DNA of 64,000 nucleotides, from positions 247,177-311,176 of the forward strand of contig MU001692.1 of assembly GCA_010093515.1 (NCBI GenBank), given 5' to 3'. How positions within the stretch are numbered: the first letter of the stretch is position 1; each line of letters begins with the position of its first letter. A program made the position numbers and the translations under genes. This document shows positions 34,758 through 46,155 of this stretch, in pieces. The notes under the pieces are model-generated. The model was not told the DNA's origin, did not search any database, and worked only from the letters and a program-made list of their open reading frames with translations. Origin of the DNA: Lineolata rhizophorae. Taxonomy: Eukaryota > Ascomycota > Dothideomycetes > Lineolatales > Lineolataceae.

Positions 34758-36071
34758 GGCGAGTCGGGTGGGAACGTCAAGCGGGAAAGGGACGCGGTGC
34801 GGTTACGGTGGTGGTGATGGACGAAGCAGTCGAGGCTACGTTGTTGAGGCGGCAGCCTGCAGGCGGCGCTCGCGAGACCGGGGTGGCCGTTGGCAGCGGC
34901 ACGGAATACACGTCCGCAAACGGCAACGGCAAGAGGCGAGGGGCCGAAGCGTGAGGAGACGGATGGGGCCGGGAGGGGGTTCCCGTCAGATGCCGGGAAG
35001 CCAGCGGACGTGCAGCAGGTGGATGGTGTAGGGAGAGAAGCGGGAGGCGCTGCGTCGTGGCGGCGGCGATGGTGATGGTGTCGGTGACGATGGCCGGGGC
35101 CGGGCTCTGGCGGCTGCTGGCGCTGCTGGCTGGCAGCGGCGGGCGGTGAGCGCGGGCAGAACGGCGAGCCCCCGGCTCTCCCCGGCCGGCCGGGGTTTCC
35201 CCGGCTCCCGGCTTGCACCGCCTCGCTTACGTACAACAGTCCTCGAAGCCCGTCCCCTCCTCACATGCACAAGTCGCTGGCGGCACGAGCCTAAGTATGC
35301 TGGACCGTTTCCGTTACTATCATGCTCCCATTCGGCGTAATCAAGCATCAAACGAGAGGGTGAGGAACTTGTCGCAAAACCGGAGCTGGGACTTCATCAT
35401 TTCCACTCCGCGTCACGCTGGCTGAGAAGCATTGCTCATCGACTGATGTCCAATCGCATCCCTGAGCCCCAAAGAAGCTGACGAATCTTTGGCACGAATT
35501 TCAATCGTACGCTTGTTCTTGCTCAATTAGCAGGAGGCAGCCTCTGCCTATACCAGCATGGAACACGAGCACCATCAGGATTGATGAGTGCTGTATCTTT
35601 CCCAAGAAGTCATCAAATGCTTGCTTACAGTGGTACAAACTGAAAGAATCCAATATATGGTTGCCGGCTGCTGAAGACTTAGTTCGGTAGACGGAGAAAA
35701 CGTCGTCTGAAGCACATTCCGCCCTCAGTTGAGGCACTGATAACTGCTCCCCCAGCCACCGTGATTGGCTCGCTCGTCAATCTCACAAGCCACGCGGACT
35801 AGCCTGCGGCTCGACGTAACCAGGGCCAATCGCCGCACCGTGCCCTTAATCACAGCTTCTCTAACCGCAGACGCCGCCCACCTTCCACAACGTTACGGCC
35901 CACGATCCCTTCCCGCACACTTATTCTTCCTCAATCCTACGTCTTAGTTTCCCTTCCGCAGAGCAGCGCAACGGCTCTTCCGCGCGCGCGGCATTCGCGC
36001 CTCCTCGCTAGGTACCTAGTAGGTCCTAGCCTAGCCAGCCGCCCAGACAGCCAGCCACACCCAGTCCGGCC
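34758..36071. promoter_or_regulatory. Divergent promoter region of Rab5 and Sac1
   Basis: This 1.3-kb stretch lies between the head-to-head Rab5 (-) and Sac1 (+) start codons. No internal gene is supportable. GC-rich sequence fills the Rab5 side, and the last 100 bp before Sac1 contain GGTACC/CCTAG words and CCAGCC repeats. Confidence 0.5.
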
Positions 36072-38526
36072 ATGACCTCGACCACGGCCTCCCGCCTCCC
36101 GTTCCGGGACATCAACGTGCACGCCTCGCCTTCATACTATGCATTCTCCTCCCCCTCATCACCCTCGGCGCCCGCGCTCGTCGTCGAGCGGCCCTCGGGC
36201 GACCTGCGCCTCGACCACGACGGCAAGGCGACGCGCGGCGGGGGCCTGTCCGGCGTGCGCCGCGTGTCGTCCATCGCGGGCATCCTGGGCGTCGTGCGGC
36301 TACGGCTAGACCGGTACGTCATCGTCATCACCAAGGCGCAGCCCATGGGGCGGCTCAAGGGCCACATGGTGTACAAGGTTGCGGCGACGGAGCTGCTGCC
36401 GCTGCGCGAGCGCCCGCTGCACGACCCGGATGAGGACGGCTACCTGGCACTGCTGCGCGCCCTGCTGCGCCAGGCCCCGCTCTACTTCTCCTACTCGGCC
36501 GACCTGACCAACTCGTTCCAGCGGCAGGCCGCCGCTGACCTCTCGCAGCCGCTCTGGCGCCGCGCCGACGACCGCTTCTTCTGGAATCGCTTCGTCGCCT
36601 CGGACCTGATCGACTTCCGCGACGGTAGCAGCGGCAGCGGCAGCGGCGGTGGTAGCATGGCATTCCGCCACGCGCTGGGGCCCCAGCCCGACGTCGACCC
36701 GTACATCCTGCCCGTCATGTTCGGCATGATGCGCATCGCGCCGACGGCCATTAAGGGCACGCCGCTCACCTTCGTGCTCATCACGCGCCGCTCGCGGCAC
36801 CGGGCCGGCACGCGGTACCTGTCGCGCGGTATCGACGAGCGTGGACACGTGTCCAACTTCAACGAGACAGAGATGGTGGTGATCCTCAACGACGACGCGC
36901 AAGGTGGGCTCGGCGGCTTCGCGCCCGGCCAGTTCCAGAACGGGAAGCTCGGCGGCGGAGCCGGAGGAGCGGACGGCCGCGAAACGCAGGTGCTGTCGTA
37001 TGTACAGACGCGCGGCAGCGTCCCCCTGTACTGGGCCGAGGTCAACACGCTACATTACACGCCGGCGCTACAGATCCGCGGCGTGGAGACAGCCGCTACT
37101 GCCGCGCGCCTACACTTCGCCGAGCAGATCCGCCTCTACGGCGACAACTACTTAGTCAACCTAGTCAATCAGAAAGGCCGCGAGCGCCGTGTCAAGGAGG
37201 CCTACGAGCAACTGGTCAGAGAGCTCGTGTCGACGCCGGCCGAGCACACGGAGCCGGACAGCGCCGGCATCACAGCCGAGAAGTTTCACACAGTCGAACC
37301 GCGTGGTGCTCGCGGCGCGCGTGGCCGTGGCGGCGCCGGGGGCGATGAGCCCATCGCCTTCGACCGCTTGCACTACATCTACTTCGACTTCCACAGCGAG
37401 ACCAAGGGCCTACGCTGGCACCGCGCACTTCTGCTCATGGACCAACTACGCGACGCCGTCGCGAGCGGTGGCTACTTCCGCGGCGTCGACATGCCGGGCG
37501 GCAGATCGTCATCGGGCAGGGCCGCTGCCGGCGGCGAGGAGACCCGCTTAGACGTGCGCGCGCGCCAGCGCTACGTCGTCCGCACCAACTGCATGGACTG
37601 CCTGGACCGCACCAACGTGGTGCAGAGCATGCTGGCGCGCGTGGTGCTGACGCGCATGCTGCACGACGCGGGCTGCCTGCGCGCCGGCGAGGCCGCCGAC
37701 GACGACGCGGCCTTCGAGTCCTTGTTCCGCAACGTCTGGGCCGACAACGCAGACGTCGTGTCGCGCGCGTACTCGGGCACCGGCGCGCTCAAGACGGACT
37801 TCACCCGCACGGGGAAGCGCACGCGCGCCGGCGCCCTGCGCGACCTGACCAACTCGGTCACCCGGTACGTGCTCAACAACTTCGGCGACGGGCCCCGCCA
37901 GGACGCGTTCGACCTGTTCCTGGGCGCGCACGTGCCGGACGACGAGGCGGCCGGCGCCGCCGCCCCGCCCGCCGGCCTCTTCGTCGACACCCGCCCCGTC
38001 GCTATCCAGGCGGTGCCGTACGTCCTGCTCGCCAGCGTCTTCTTCGTGCTCGTCGGCAGCCTGACGCGGCGACCGCCCGACGCCACCGTCTGGCCGCTGC
38101 GGCTGCTCATGCTGGTCTTTTTGGTGGTGGGCGCCATATGCGCGCACTTCATGTGGACCCATGGGACGTTATATGTGAGTTGTTATCCATCGGCCCCGGG
38201 AGGGGGAATGTACCGTTCCTTTCTGTCTCTTTCTCGTTTTCTACCTTTTGTTTGTGGGCCCGTGCAGCGCCATATGCGTCTATCCGGGCGTTTTGGAGAG
38301 AGTTCAACGTAGCTGATGCGCAGCCGTTCTGTGCTAACAAAAAAAAAACCGACAGGTCAACTGGCCCAAGCTGAACCCGCCGCCCTGGGTCCAGGAGAAC
38401 TACCTCGAGGCGCTGAGCCGCGTGCGCTCGACGCCGCTGCTGGGCCCGCTCGTCATCAAGCACGAGCGCGGCCGCAGCGAGGCACGCATGAGCTACTTGG
38501 AAGAGGGCAAGAAGAGGATAGAGTAG
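36072..38526 (+). CDS. sac1: Phosphoinositide phosphatase Sac1
   Basis: This is the ER/Golgi PtdIns4P phosphatase of the Sac1 family. Exons are 36072-38174 and 38356-38526 (757 aa), with a 181-nt intron (donor GTGAGT, acceptor GACAG) placed after the second membrane helix. The N-terminal SAC region includes 'IAGILGVVRLRLDRYVIVITK' and 'FYFSY'-like sequence; the catalytic signature Cys-x5-Arg-Thr is 'NCMDCLDRTNVVQ' with Cys507 and Arg513. Two C-terminal hydrophobic segments (about 644-664 and 677-694) match the ER hairpin anchor. The terminal exon (VNWPKLNPPPWVQ...GKKRIE) follows the family pattern and ends in a Lys-rich tail. A small Gly/Ser insertion (about 183-195) and Gly-rich loops make it longer than yeast Sac1. 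Confidence 0.95.
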
Positions 38527-39302
38527 AATAGAGTGGGGCAGAGTGTGCGGTTTTCGATTTTAGATGCGGTGTGGGACGTGAATAGAGAGGGGAGTAGAAT
38601 GGCAGGGTGAGGAAGGGGAGGGGAGACGTAGACCTAGCAAAAAGAAGGGGTCTGCTGAAGAGAGGGCGCCTAGATTTGTTCGCAATAGACTTTTGTAATG
38701 CTGCAGGAGGGCTTGACTTGTTACCAACGAGCTTCCTCGGCTTGACTGTTTGCTTCGTCATTTACCTTTTTCCAAAGTGTAAGGAGTTACTCGGGTTGCG
38801 CGGACTGTGCGTATGGATAAGCAAATCGGTGTTCTGTTGTATGCAGGGGTTATATACCCATCAGGCGTGTGTAGCGGGAGCATGCGGAGAACGAACGGCC
38901 GCAGATATTGAACTTCGGGATTGAGCAATTCAAGCGAGGGGTGAGACTAGAACAGGCAAGAAGAGGATTAAGCCCTTTTTTTTTCATTTAACCATGTGAC
39001 CACCACATCGCGACTAGTTGAATTCGTCGCTACTACAAAAGCTAAAATGGAACTCCTCCACCGCCCATGTTGTCGGATTTCTGGGAGAATCTAGAATCAG
39101 TAGGATCCGCGTTCTAGAATCCGATACTTCTTAACTCCCAAGTCGGCCTGTTGAAGTACGGCACAATTGCCCAATATACATCGAAGCAAAACGGAATCGT
39201 CTAATCCAATCTAACATCCCGCGAGCACAGAGAGAAAAAAAAAAATCCTTTCCCACATATTGCCACCCCGAACTTCCCCCTTCCTCCTTCAAACCCACTC
39301 AT
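38527..39302. other. Convergent spacer between Sac1 and FPGS
   Basis: This 776-bp tail-to-tail spacer contains both 3' UTRs; no gene was seen. A poly-T run near 38976 and a poly-A run near 39234 are the only marked features. Confidence 0.45.
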
Positions 39303-41354
39303 TCACTCACTCCCCTTCCCCTCCGCCTCCCCCTCCAAAATCTCCAGCACCGCGCCCACCAAATGCAAACTCCCCGTCACCAACACAGCAACGTCCTCCA
39401 TCTCCCCCATCCCCGTTCCCTCCTCCCCTTCCCTCCCCTTCTCCCACGCCTCCGCCACGCCCCTCGCCCACGCCACGGCCTCGTCGACCGCGCCCGCGAC
39501 CCGCGCCTCGGCCCCCGGGTCGAGCGCCGCCCACGCGTCGGCGAGCCCGCGCTGGACGCGCAGGGCGTCGACGGCGGCGGCGTCGGCGTTGAGCGAGACG
39601 AAGTCGGCCGGGGCGGAGGAGGCGCGGCGCGTCGTGCGGTTGGGGGTGAAGACGACGTGGGTGAAGGGGTGGTGGTTGTCGTTGTCGTCCTCGTCGTCGT
39701 GGGCTCCTGTGGTTGGTGTTGTCGTTGTGGCGGTGGTGGTAGTGCTGGTGCTGGCGCTGGGGCTCGTGCTGGTGCTGGTGCTGGAGGGCGGAACGGAGGC
39801 GCAGAGCACGCGGTGCAAGGCGCGCGCGAGCGCGGGCGCGTCGCGGGTTTGCTGGTTGAAGAGCAGGATGCGCCGCGGCGGTTTGCGGCGGTCCTTCGCG
39901 GCCTCTGGATCTCGCTCTCGCTGCGCGATCTCGCCGGCGAACCACCGCCCGCACGCCTCGATGCTCTCGAGCGTGTGCCCGCCGTCGATGTACCATACCA
40001 GGCCGCCTTTGCCTCGCTCCCGCTCGCGCCTAACGTCGCACCGGCCGGGCCACTTGACGCGCTCGAGGCCCCTCACGAACGGCTCCGGCAGCGCCGCCTT
40101 CCCCTCGGCCAGCTCCTCCGGCGCCGGGATCCCATCGTGCCCCAGCTTCCTCAGATGCTCGGCCGCCACTACGACGGCGACGCTGGCGTTGCTCTGCTGA
40201 AACTCGCCCCTCAGGCCGAGCTTGACGCGCCCATCCCGCACCATCGGATGCCGCCTCGCCACCAGCAGCCGAACGCCCTTGTCCGCGGCCCGGCGCTCGA
40301 GCACCTCCATCGCCTCGGGCGCCTGGCCGTCGCACGTGACGGCCAGTGCGCCGGCCTTGAAGATGCCCGCCTTGTGCCACGCGATGTCGGGCAGCGTGCC
40401 GCCCAGCAGGCCCACATGGTCGATGCCCAGCGCCGTCACCGCCGTCGCCGTCGGCCGCGCCAGCACGTTGGTGCAGTCGAACTCGCCGCCGATGCCCGCC
40501 TCGATCACAGCGCTGTCGACGCCCAGCCGCGCGTACGCGCACAGCGCCATGAGCGTCAGGTAGCGGAAGTAGACGGGCTTGGCCGGGGGCGCCGCGGCTG
40601 GGTCCGAGGATGCTGAAGAGGCGGAAGAAGAAGAAGGGGCGGCGGCATCGCGTGCCGTGGCAACCGCCGCTGCTTCGAGGTCGTCCCATACCCGGAAGAA
40701 GTGTGTCGCGAAGTCGGCTTCGCTGAGGGGCGCGTTGTTGATCTGGATGCGCTCGCGCACGAAGCGCAGGTGCGGCGACGTGTAGAGGCCGACTTTAGTT
40801 GGCGCTTGAGGGGGTGCCGATGGTGCGTCGGACGGCGAGTCGGACGCGGCTCGTGGCGGCGGGATGTACTGCGTCAGGATGGACGAGATGAAGGCGCTGG
40901 TCGAGCCCTTGCCTTTGGTGCCGGAGACGTGGATCGGGTTTATCCTGTCGAAGTCGCTCGGCTGCGCGCATCGTGTATACAACCTTTTAGTTCTCGGGGC
41001 TCTAGGAAGGTGACTTTTTTTCTAGCTTATAGCTAAACCTTGGGGAGGCGCACACCTCGAACCCTGCTCTCCGACACCATTCAATCATCTCCGGAATCGA
41101 CAGCGTGTTTAGAGCGCGGCCCGACTTTTGTATCTGCTGGATCATGGAGTAGTTGCTTTGAAGTGTGTTCAGCGCCGCGATGGCAGCCTGCGAGGCGATC
41201 GATTAGCTACAATTTCAACAGATCTGGCAGAGTTATCTCGAATGCGCACGCTATAGTCGCGCTCCATGACGGCCGAGCTATGCCGAAACCTTGGCCCGAG
41301 CAGTACGGGGAGGAGCGAAATGGAGGCGCGCGACGTCCCTTTCCATAGAGGCAT
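39303..41354 (-). CDS. Folylpolyglutamate synthase with mitochondrial presequence
   Basis: It adds gamma-linked glutamates to tetrahydrofolates, retaining them in cytosol and mitochondria. Minus-strand exons are 41354-41250, 41187-41056 and 40961-39303 (631 aa). The first exon reads as an Arg/Ser-rich presequence (MPLWKGTSRASISLLPVLLG) and has a second in-frame ATG at residue 30 just before 'ERDYS', which would suit a cytosolic form. Family marks are 'AAIAALNTLQSNYS', 'PIHVSGTKGKGST' (P-loop 93-100), 'VGLYTSPHLRFVRERIQIN', 'EAGIGGEFDCTN' and 'DHVGLLG'. A Ser/Thr/Asp/His-rich insertion near the C-terminal third makes it long for the family. Intron 1 uses donor GTGCGC with branch GCTAAT. Orthologous to yeast MET7 and Neurospora met-6. 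Confidence 0.93.
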
Positions 41355-41469
41355 TCGCGCGCCAGGATGCGAGTTCGGGTTTCGCCAAGTTCCTGCGGTA
41401 GGTTCGTTCGCGGCGAAGCGTTGCGATAGCTTTAACTACCGCCGTTCGCGAGTTCACGTGTTCGGCTAG

Positions 41470-41640
41470 AGTACCGTTTTACTTTATATTTAATTTATAG
41501 AAAGTCTTCTTCTATAATATAATAAGGTTCTTTCTCTATAGTATTACTGTTAAGCTTTTTGCTATTTAATAATATTTATAAATAGTTTTATCTAAGCCTT
41601 AAAGCCTTACTATAATAATTAGAAGTTATTATTAGCCATA
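41470..41640. other. AT-rich island left of the transposon
   Basis: The sequence switches abruptly from GC-rich to A/T-dominated (for example 'TATTTAATAATATTTATAAA') up to the transposon edge. It resumes at 43500, so the element sits inside a formerly continuous AT-rich tract. It could be a RIP-mutated relic; no parent element is recognisable. Confidence 0.6.
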
Positions 41641-41687
41641 ACGTGTAGCATCCCCTGGTCGGTCAGACCCCCTAGTCGGTCAGCTTC
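41641..41687 (+). repeat. Left terminal inverted repeat (47 bp, composite)
   Basis: It starts ACGTGTAGCA and contains 'CCCCTGGTCGGTCAGA' followed by the near-copy 'CCCCTAGTCGGTCAG', so each terminus carries a doubled sub-repeat. Confidence 0.9.
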
Positions 41688-41735
41688 GCGTCTAGACGCG
41701 TCCATCAACTTTACACCTCAATTCCTCCACCACCA

Positions 41736-43426
41736 ATGCCCCAGGACGCGTCAAAAGAAGCCAGAATCAACCTGGCCATCAAATCCATCGAAAAAGACCA
41801 TTTTCCGAGTGTCAGGGCCGCTGCCAAAGCCCTGGGCCTGAACTTCGACACCCTCCGACGCAGGATTGCTAGACGGCCCTCTCGAGCCGACCGAGCAGCC
41901 AAAGATGAGAAGCTCAGCAAGACAGAGCAGGAGAGTGTCATCAGACAGGCCCTGGACATGGATGCCAGAGGATACAGTCTGAAACTTGATGATGTGGCTG
42001 CCATGGCTGACATCTTGATCGATCAGGATCCAACCCACCAACGAGACCATGTGGGCAAAACCTGGGCCAAAAAGTTCGTCAGCAAGCATCCCAGGCTCAA
42101 GATCAAGATCTCTAGGCCCTATGACTATGAAAGAGCCAAATGCGAAGATCCCAGGACCCTCCAGGAGTGGTACAGAGTCCTGAGCTGTACCAAGAAGGAT
42201 CTTGGCATCCTAGATGAAGACACTTGGAATTTCGATGAGACTGGCTTCATGATGGGCCAAATCCATGGCCAGATGGTTGTCACTGCGTCTGACAGACGTC
42301 AGAGACCCAAAAAGATCCAGTCGGGCAATCGAGAGTGGGTGACTGTCATCCAGGGCATCGGGGCTACTGGAGGCATCATCCCACCCTACATCATCTTCCC
42401 TGGCAAGACTCTCCAGCTCTCCCTTTTCTACAACCGAAGTCTCCCCAAGGATTGGCAACTGGACAACACCGAGAATGGCTGGACCAACAATGAGAAAGGA
42501 TTGGAGTGGCTGAGACACTTTGAGAAGCATTCCCGAGCTCAGATGGTTGGATCATGGCGTCTCCTCATCTTGGACAGTCATGAGAGCCACCGGTCCATCC
42601 AATTCGAGGCTTTCTGCAAGGAGAAGAAGATCAAGTGCTTCTACTTGCCTCCACATTCTTCCCATATCACCCAGCCATTGGATGTGGGGTGTTTTGGACC
42701 ATTGAAGTGGTGGTATGGGGAGAACTAAGCCAGCGGATGCGATGGGGATGCATCCGTATCGACAAATCGGAGTTTCTCTCTGCCTTTCTGGCAGCCTTTC
42801 CCAAGGCATTCAAGGACAAGAACATCAGGGCAGCATGGAGACATTCAGGATTGGTCCCATGGGATCCAGAAAGTGTCATTTCCAGGCTGGATGTCCACCT
42901 CCGAACTCCGACACCTCCGATCACCGAACCGACCACTTGGCAGTCTCAAACACCTCAGAATACCATTGAATTTCGGTGCCAGACTGAGCTCATCAAGATG
43001 AGGATTGCCAGGCATCAGGGCAGCTCTCCAACTCCCATCCTGGAGGCATTGGAATCGCTGGGAAAAGGCATCCAAGTGGAGGTCCATACGAAGGTGCTGA
43101 TCACCGCCGAAGCCAAGCATCTTCGACAGGCAAATGAGGAGCTTTCTGGACGGAAAAAGCGCAAGAGAAAGCTGATCAAGCAAGATGGGCCCCTTAGTGT
43201 ACTTGATGGACAAGAAATGATTGACAACCAGGAGCTGGAGGAGCAGTGGGGGAAGGATTTGGCTGATGATGCTCCCATCGTGGTTGGGGTCGCCACGAAG
43301 AGAAGACGATGTGGTAAATGTGGTATCGAAGGACACAACTCCAGGACATGCCAGGGCGATACTCCAAGAGCTGGGGACCATGATGATACCCAAGCTGATG
43401 AAATTGCTTCAAAATTGATGGAGTAA
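41736..43426 (+). pseudogene. Fot1/pogo-family transposase, apparently frameshifted once
   Basis: This is a DDE transposase for cut-and-paste movement. The first frame (41736-42728) gives an N-terminal Psq-type HTH ('SVRAAAKALGLNFDTLRRRI'), a CENP-B-like HTH region ('WAKKFVSKHPRLKIKI'), then catalytic Asp167 (NFDETGF), Asp280 (LILDSHESH) and Asp316 (QPLDVGCFGPLK), a DD35D spacing. That frame ends at 42728, while the family-like sequence continues in another frame (IDKSEFLSAFLAAFPKAF... to 43426) with a basic region and a zinc knuckle 'CGKCGIEGHNSRTC'. The change of frame lies near 42716-42727 and equals the loss of one base. It may be a real mutation or a sequencing error; a spliced intron looks unlikely because the two parts abut in protein sequence. 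Confidence 0.85.
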
Positions 43427-43452
43427 TGAGAGGATTTGTGGTGGTGATGATG

Positions 43453-43499
43453 GAAGCTGACCGACCAGGGGGTCTGACCGACCAGGGGGTGCTACACGT
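43453..43499 (-). repeat. Right terminal inverted repeat (47 bp, composite)
   Basis: It is the reverse complement of the left TIR with two mismatches. The doubled 'CTGACCGACCAGGGGGT' unit is perfect here. Confidence 0.9.
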
Positions 43500-43822
43500 T
43501 ATATCTTCTTTAGTATATAAATTATATAAGGTCGCTACTTATACTAGTTAGTACTTTTAATTGAAGTAATTACCTGATCCTAGCTAGCGTAAAACAGCTC
43601 TGTGTCTTGTGTAGTTACCACTACGTAATTTACTTGTATTTTCTAGTCAGCCAAGCTCCTAAACCGGATCTATAGGCTCCGCTAGCCAATGGGGCACTAG
43701 CTGAATTCTAAAGCGTGTAGTACGAGTGACTGGCAAAGTCCAGCGCTGTACGAGACCACAGAGTCAAAAAAATGGGATCCATGTACTTAGCATCAAGGCC
43801 GAAGCGGCAAAGCCTATTGCTT
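43500..43822. other. AT-rich flank right of the transposon
   Basis: AT-rich sequence continues from the transposon edge to about 43700 and then grades into the 3' side of the next gene. No coding potential was seen. Confidence 0.5.
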
Positions 43823-45052
43823 CTACTCTAACGAGCTCTTGGTTGACGTATCCTGGTAATCAGGATCACTGTCCGCCGTGCGCTTCGCTGCCCTCTCCTC
43901 TTGCTCAGCGTACACCGCTTCGTCCTCAGAGGTGACCTCTTCTGGGGGTGTTTCCAACCGCTTCCTTTTCTTGACTCCAGGGGCGAGCTGATCCTTGCTA
44001 AGCGATCCCCTCTGGTGTACCTTGACCTCCGCTGCGGTAAGGAATTCGCAAAGCTGTTCAGTAGAAATAAACAATTCTCGGTTGTGGCTTCCAAGTTGAA
44101 CCCGTGCTAATCCTGCGTGCGCAAAATCGCTGAGATAGAGCCGTAGGCCTGGATGGTCGGTAGGGTGCCCTTGGTCGTCACGGAATATCTAGCGAACGTC
44201 AGGCATCGGAGATGGGAAAAGGACTTCTTAGTGGAGCGCACATCGTCTGCAACCTCTCGAGCTATTCGTAACTCATTTCCATCTGCCGTATTGAATACCC
44301 GGGTTCGCCACACCGACAACGTCGCCTTGCGCGAACCGCCTTTGCCGTATCCAATATTCAGGCCAACAACCGCTTGTACATTTGCGTCCGAATCCAGGAG
44401 GTAGTCCTCAGCTAGCCGGGCCAGTCGCTTTGTCTTCTGAGAATATGCCACTTCGATTATAACGCCAGGATATTCTGCATCATCGTGCCAGAATGAGGCG
44501 TCTGGCCCGTACTTTGACTTTGTACCACCCGGAGCATCGTCAATTGGAAAGTATATTTCGCTCGAACGTGCTGCGCGAACTCTTTGTGCGAAGCCGGCCG
44601 CCGTGTCTGATCCGCTCCGAATCGTTTTCAGCTGACTTCGAATCGCGTCCTCAACCCCGTCAATGAAGAATTCATGTACTCCGATCGGCATGCGAATGAC
44701 GAGTCGATTACTTCCTCTGTTGTAATCATACCTGCTCACCTCTGTCGTTAGCCACCATCTCTCGCGCTTGAGCACACCTACCGTATCTTGTCCTTCACGT
44801 ATTCCGACAGCGCCTCGTCTCGACCAAGCTGGCGCTCTATCTCATCGTACTTCCTCGAGCTAGCTGAAACTCTGTCCACGGGTCTTGCTTGGTGTGTCTT
44901 CCGGCTCGGATGGCTTTGAAAAGCGCGATGACTCGATGGGCCTGCCCGAAGGGCTTCTCGTCCGTCGGTGGAGGCGTCAACGGGCGGCCAGCGAAACTTG
45001 ATGGCGGCGTGGTATGTTGGCGCGATGCTAGATGAGTTCCGGATGTAGACAT
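43823..45052 (-). pseudogene. Unnamed fungal family gene, possible PD-(D/E)XK-like core, frame disrupted
   Basis: I recall similar proteins as multi-copy 'hypothetical' genes in filamentous fungi, but know no function. Minus-strand exons are about 45052-44782, 44731-44242 and 44188-43823, with introns of 50 nt (GTAGGT..GCAG) and 53 nt (GTGCGC..CTAG) that restore family sequence exactly: '...VKDKIR|YDYN' and '...EVADD|IFRDDQGHP'. Core motifs are 'YGPDASFWHDD' and 'YPGVIIEVAYSQKTKRLARLAEDYLLDSD', which resemble the Asp and Glu-x-Ser/Lys positions of restriction-like nucleases; that is inference. The last exon ends 'STEQLCEFLTAAE' plus a Lys/Glu-rich tail. In the first exon, 'DPWTEFQLARG' and 'KYDEIERQL' are in different frames near 44857, suggesting a one-base loss, so the gene is probably broken. 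Confidence 0.6.
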
Positions 45053-46155
45053 AGCCGTGCACCGCATCGTGAAGTTGCACGATGGCTGTCGCGGAGACTG
45101 ATCGCTGTTTAGAGGCTGGGCGCTCTGGTTGGCTCAGCAACAGCCTCGTAACTGCCAAGGCCTTACCGACTTAGGGTGTGGCGCTCTTCCAGAACCATGT
45201 ATGGTCACGTGCTGGCTATTTTTGGCGGCGGGGCCTCCACGTTCATCACCACAATCATCAACATGGACGGAGCCAGCACGGTACTGGCGCAAGGCCTCAC
45301 TCCAGATATACCAAGAATATATGCTGCCCTATCAAAATATGGCAACGTTCCTCTCACCACGATCTATCATCGCGCACATAGACGACCGGAAAGGGAGGCC
45401 GGCTAAACCGGAGGCGGAATTTCCCTTCAACAAGATTATAGGAAGAAAATCCTGTAGCCTTCTAACCTTTAGGCTCTTTCTTAATTCTTCCCAGCAGAAA
45501 ATAGTATTTTTATAGGCCTTACAAGCTCTATATATAATAAATGAATTTTTTATACGAGAGTTAAACTGAAAAAGAGGCGGGAATAGGAGTAGGACGGGGA
45601 AGGTTAGGAGGGGTACTAAACTATTAGCAACCGTTCTAAGTTTTCTTCCGCTTTATCGACCTTTTAAATATTATACAACAAACATAGAGACGCGTACGCT
45701 AGTTTGTCTAGCTGTGGTGGTATTTGAAATTTATGGGGAAATTTTTGATTGCGAATGCGGATTCAAGCCTTCAATGTGAGATGTTATGATTGATTCAAGC
45801 TGGCTACTCGTCTGTTCTGATTAGCTCAAGTACCTGGTTAACAACAAATGTTATTCATTCTTCAACGCTTAATCGATGAACATGCCAGCGGCTCTAGCCC
45901 TTTTGTGAGCTCTTTGAAGTAATGACGATGTTTCCTCACCCTATAGCTCCTCGGCGCTAAGCCGGTCAGATTCAATCGCACTTGAACAAACGGTGCCCCA
46001 GACCGAGTAAGTCCCTTTTGTGTGTGTATCCGCGCAATCCTCACACACTCCGCCTTCTAACTAGAGAGTAACACAAGTAATAACTTACAATTTCTTGTCA
46101 AGAAAGGAGTCAGGCTATTAGGTGCTCCGTTATGTTACCAAGCCAAGTCCAGCGT
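45053..46155. other. Intergenic, AT-rich patch at 45430-45720
   Basis: No gene is supportable. The AT-rich patch resembles the flanks of the transposon and may belong to the same degenerated island. A 60-codon frame near 45862-46044 has no recognisable content. Confidence 0.5.

Larger units (their letters stand above)
41641..43499 (+). mobile_element. Fot1/pogo-like DNA transposon, near-intact
   Basis: The element is 1,859 bp, with 47-bp terminal inverted repeats (two mismatches) and TA on both sides (41639-41640 and 43500-43501), the usual target duplication of Tc1/mariner-pogo elements. It carries one transposase gene on the + strand. Its GC-rich, unmutated sequence contrasts with the AT-rich flanks, suggesting a young insertion. 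Confidence 0.93.

Noticed and set aside
36306-38162. Antisense frames over Sac1 and similar antisense frames over FPGS
   Set aside because: High GC at third positions opens reverse frames; only the sense frames show family motifs.
45862-46044. 60-codon minus-strand frame ending '...KGLEPLACSSIKR'
   Set aside because: It resembles spurious frames seen in many annotations; no start context, splice structure or family support.
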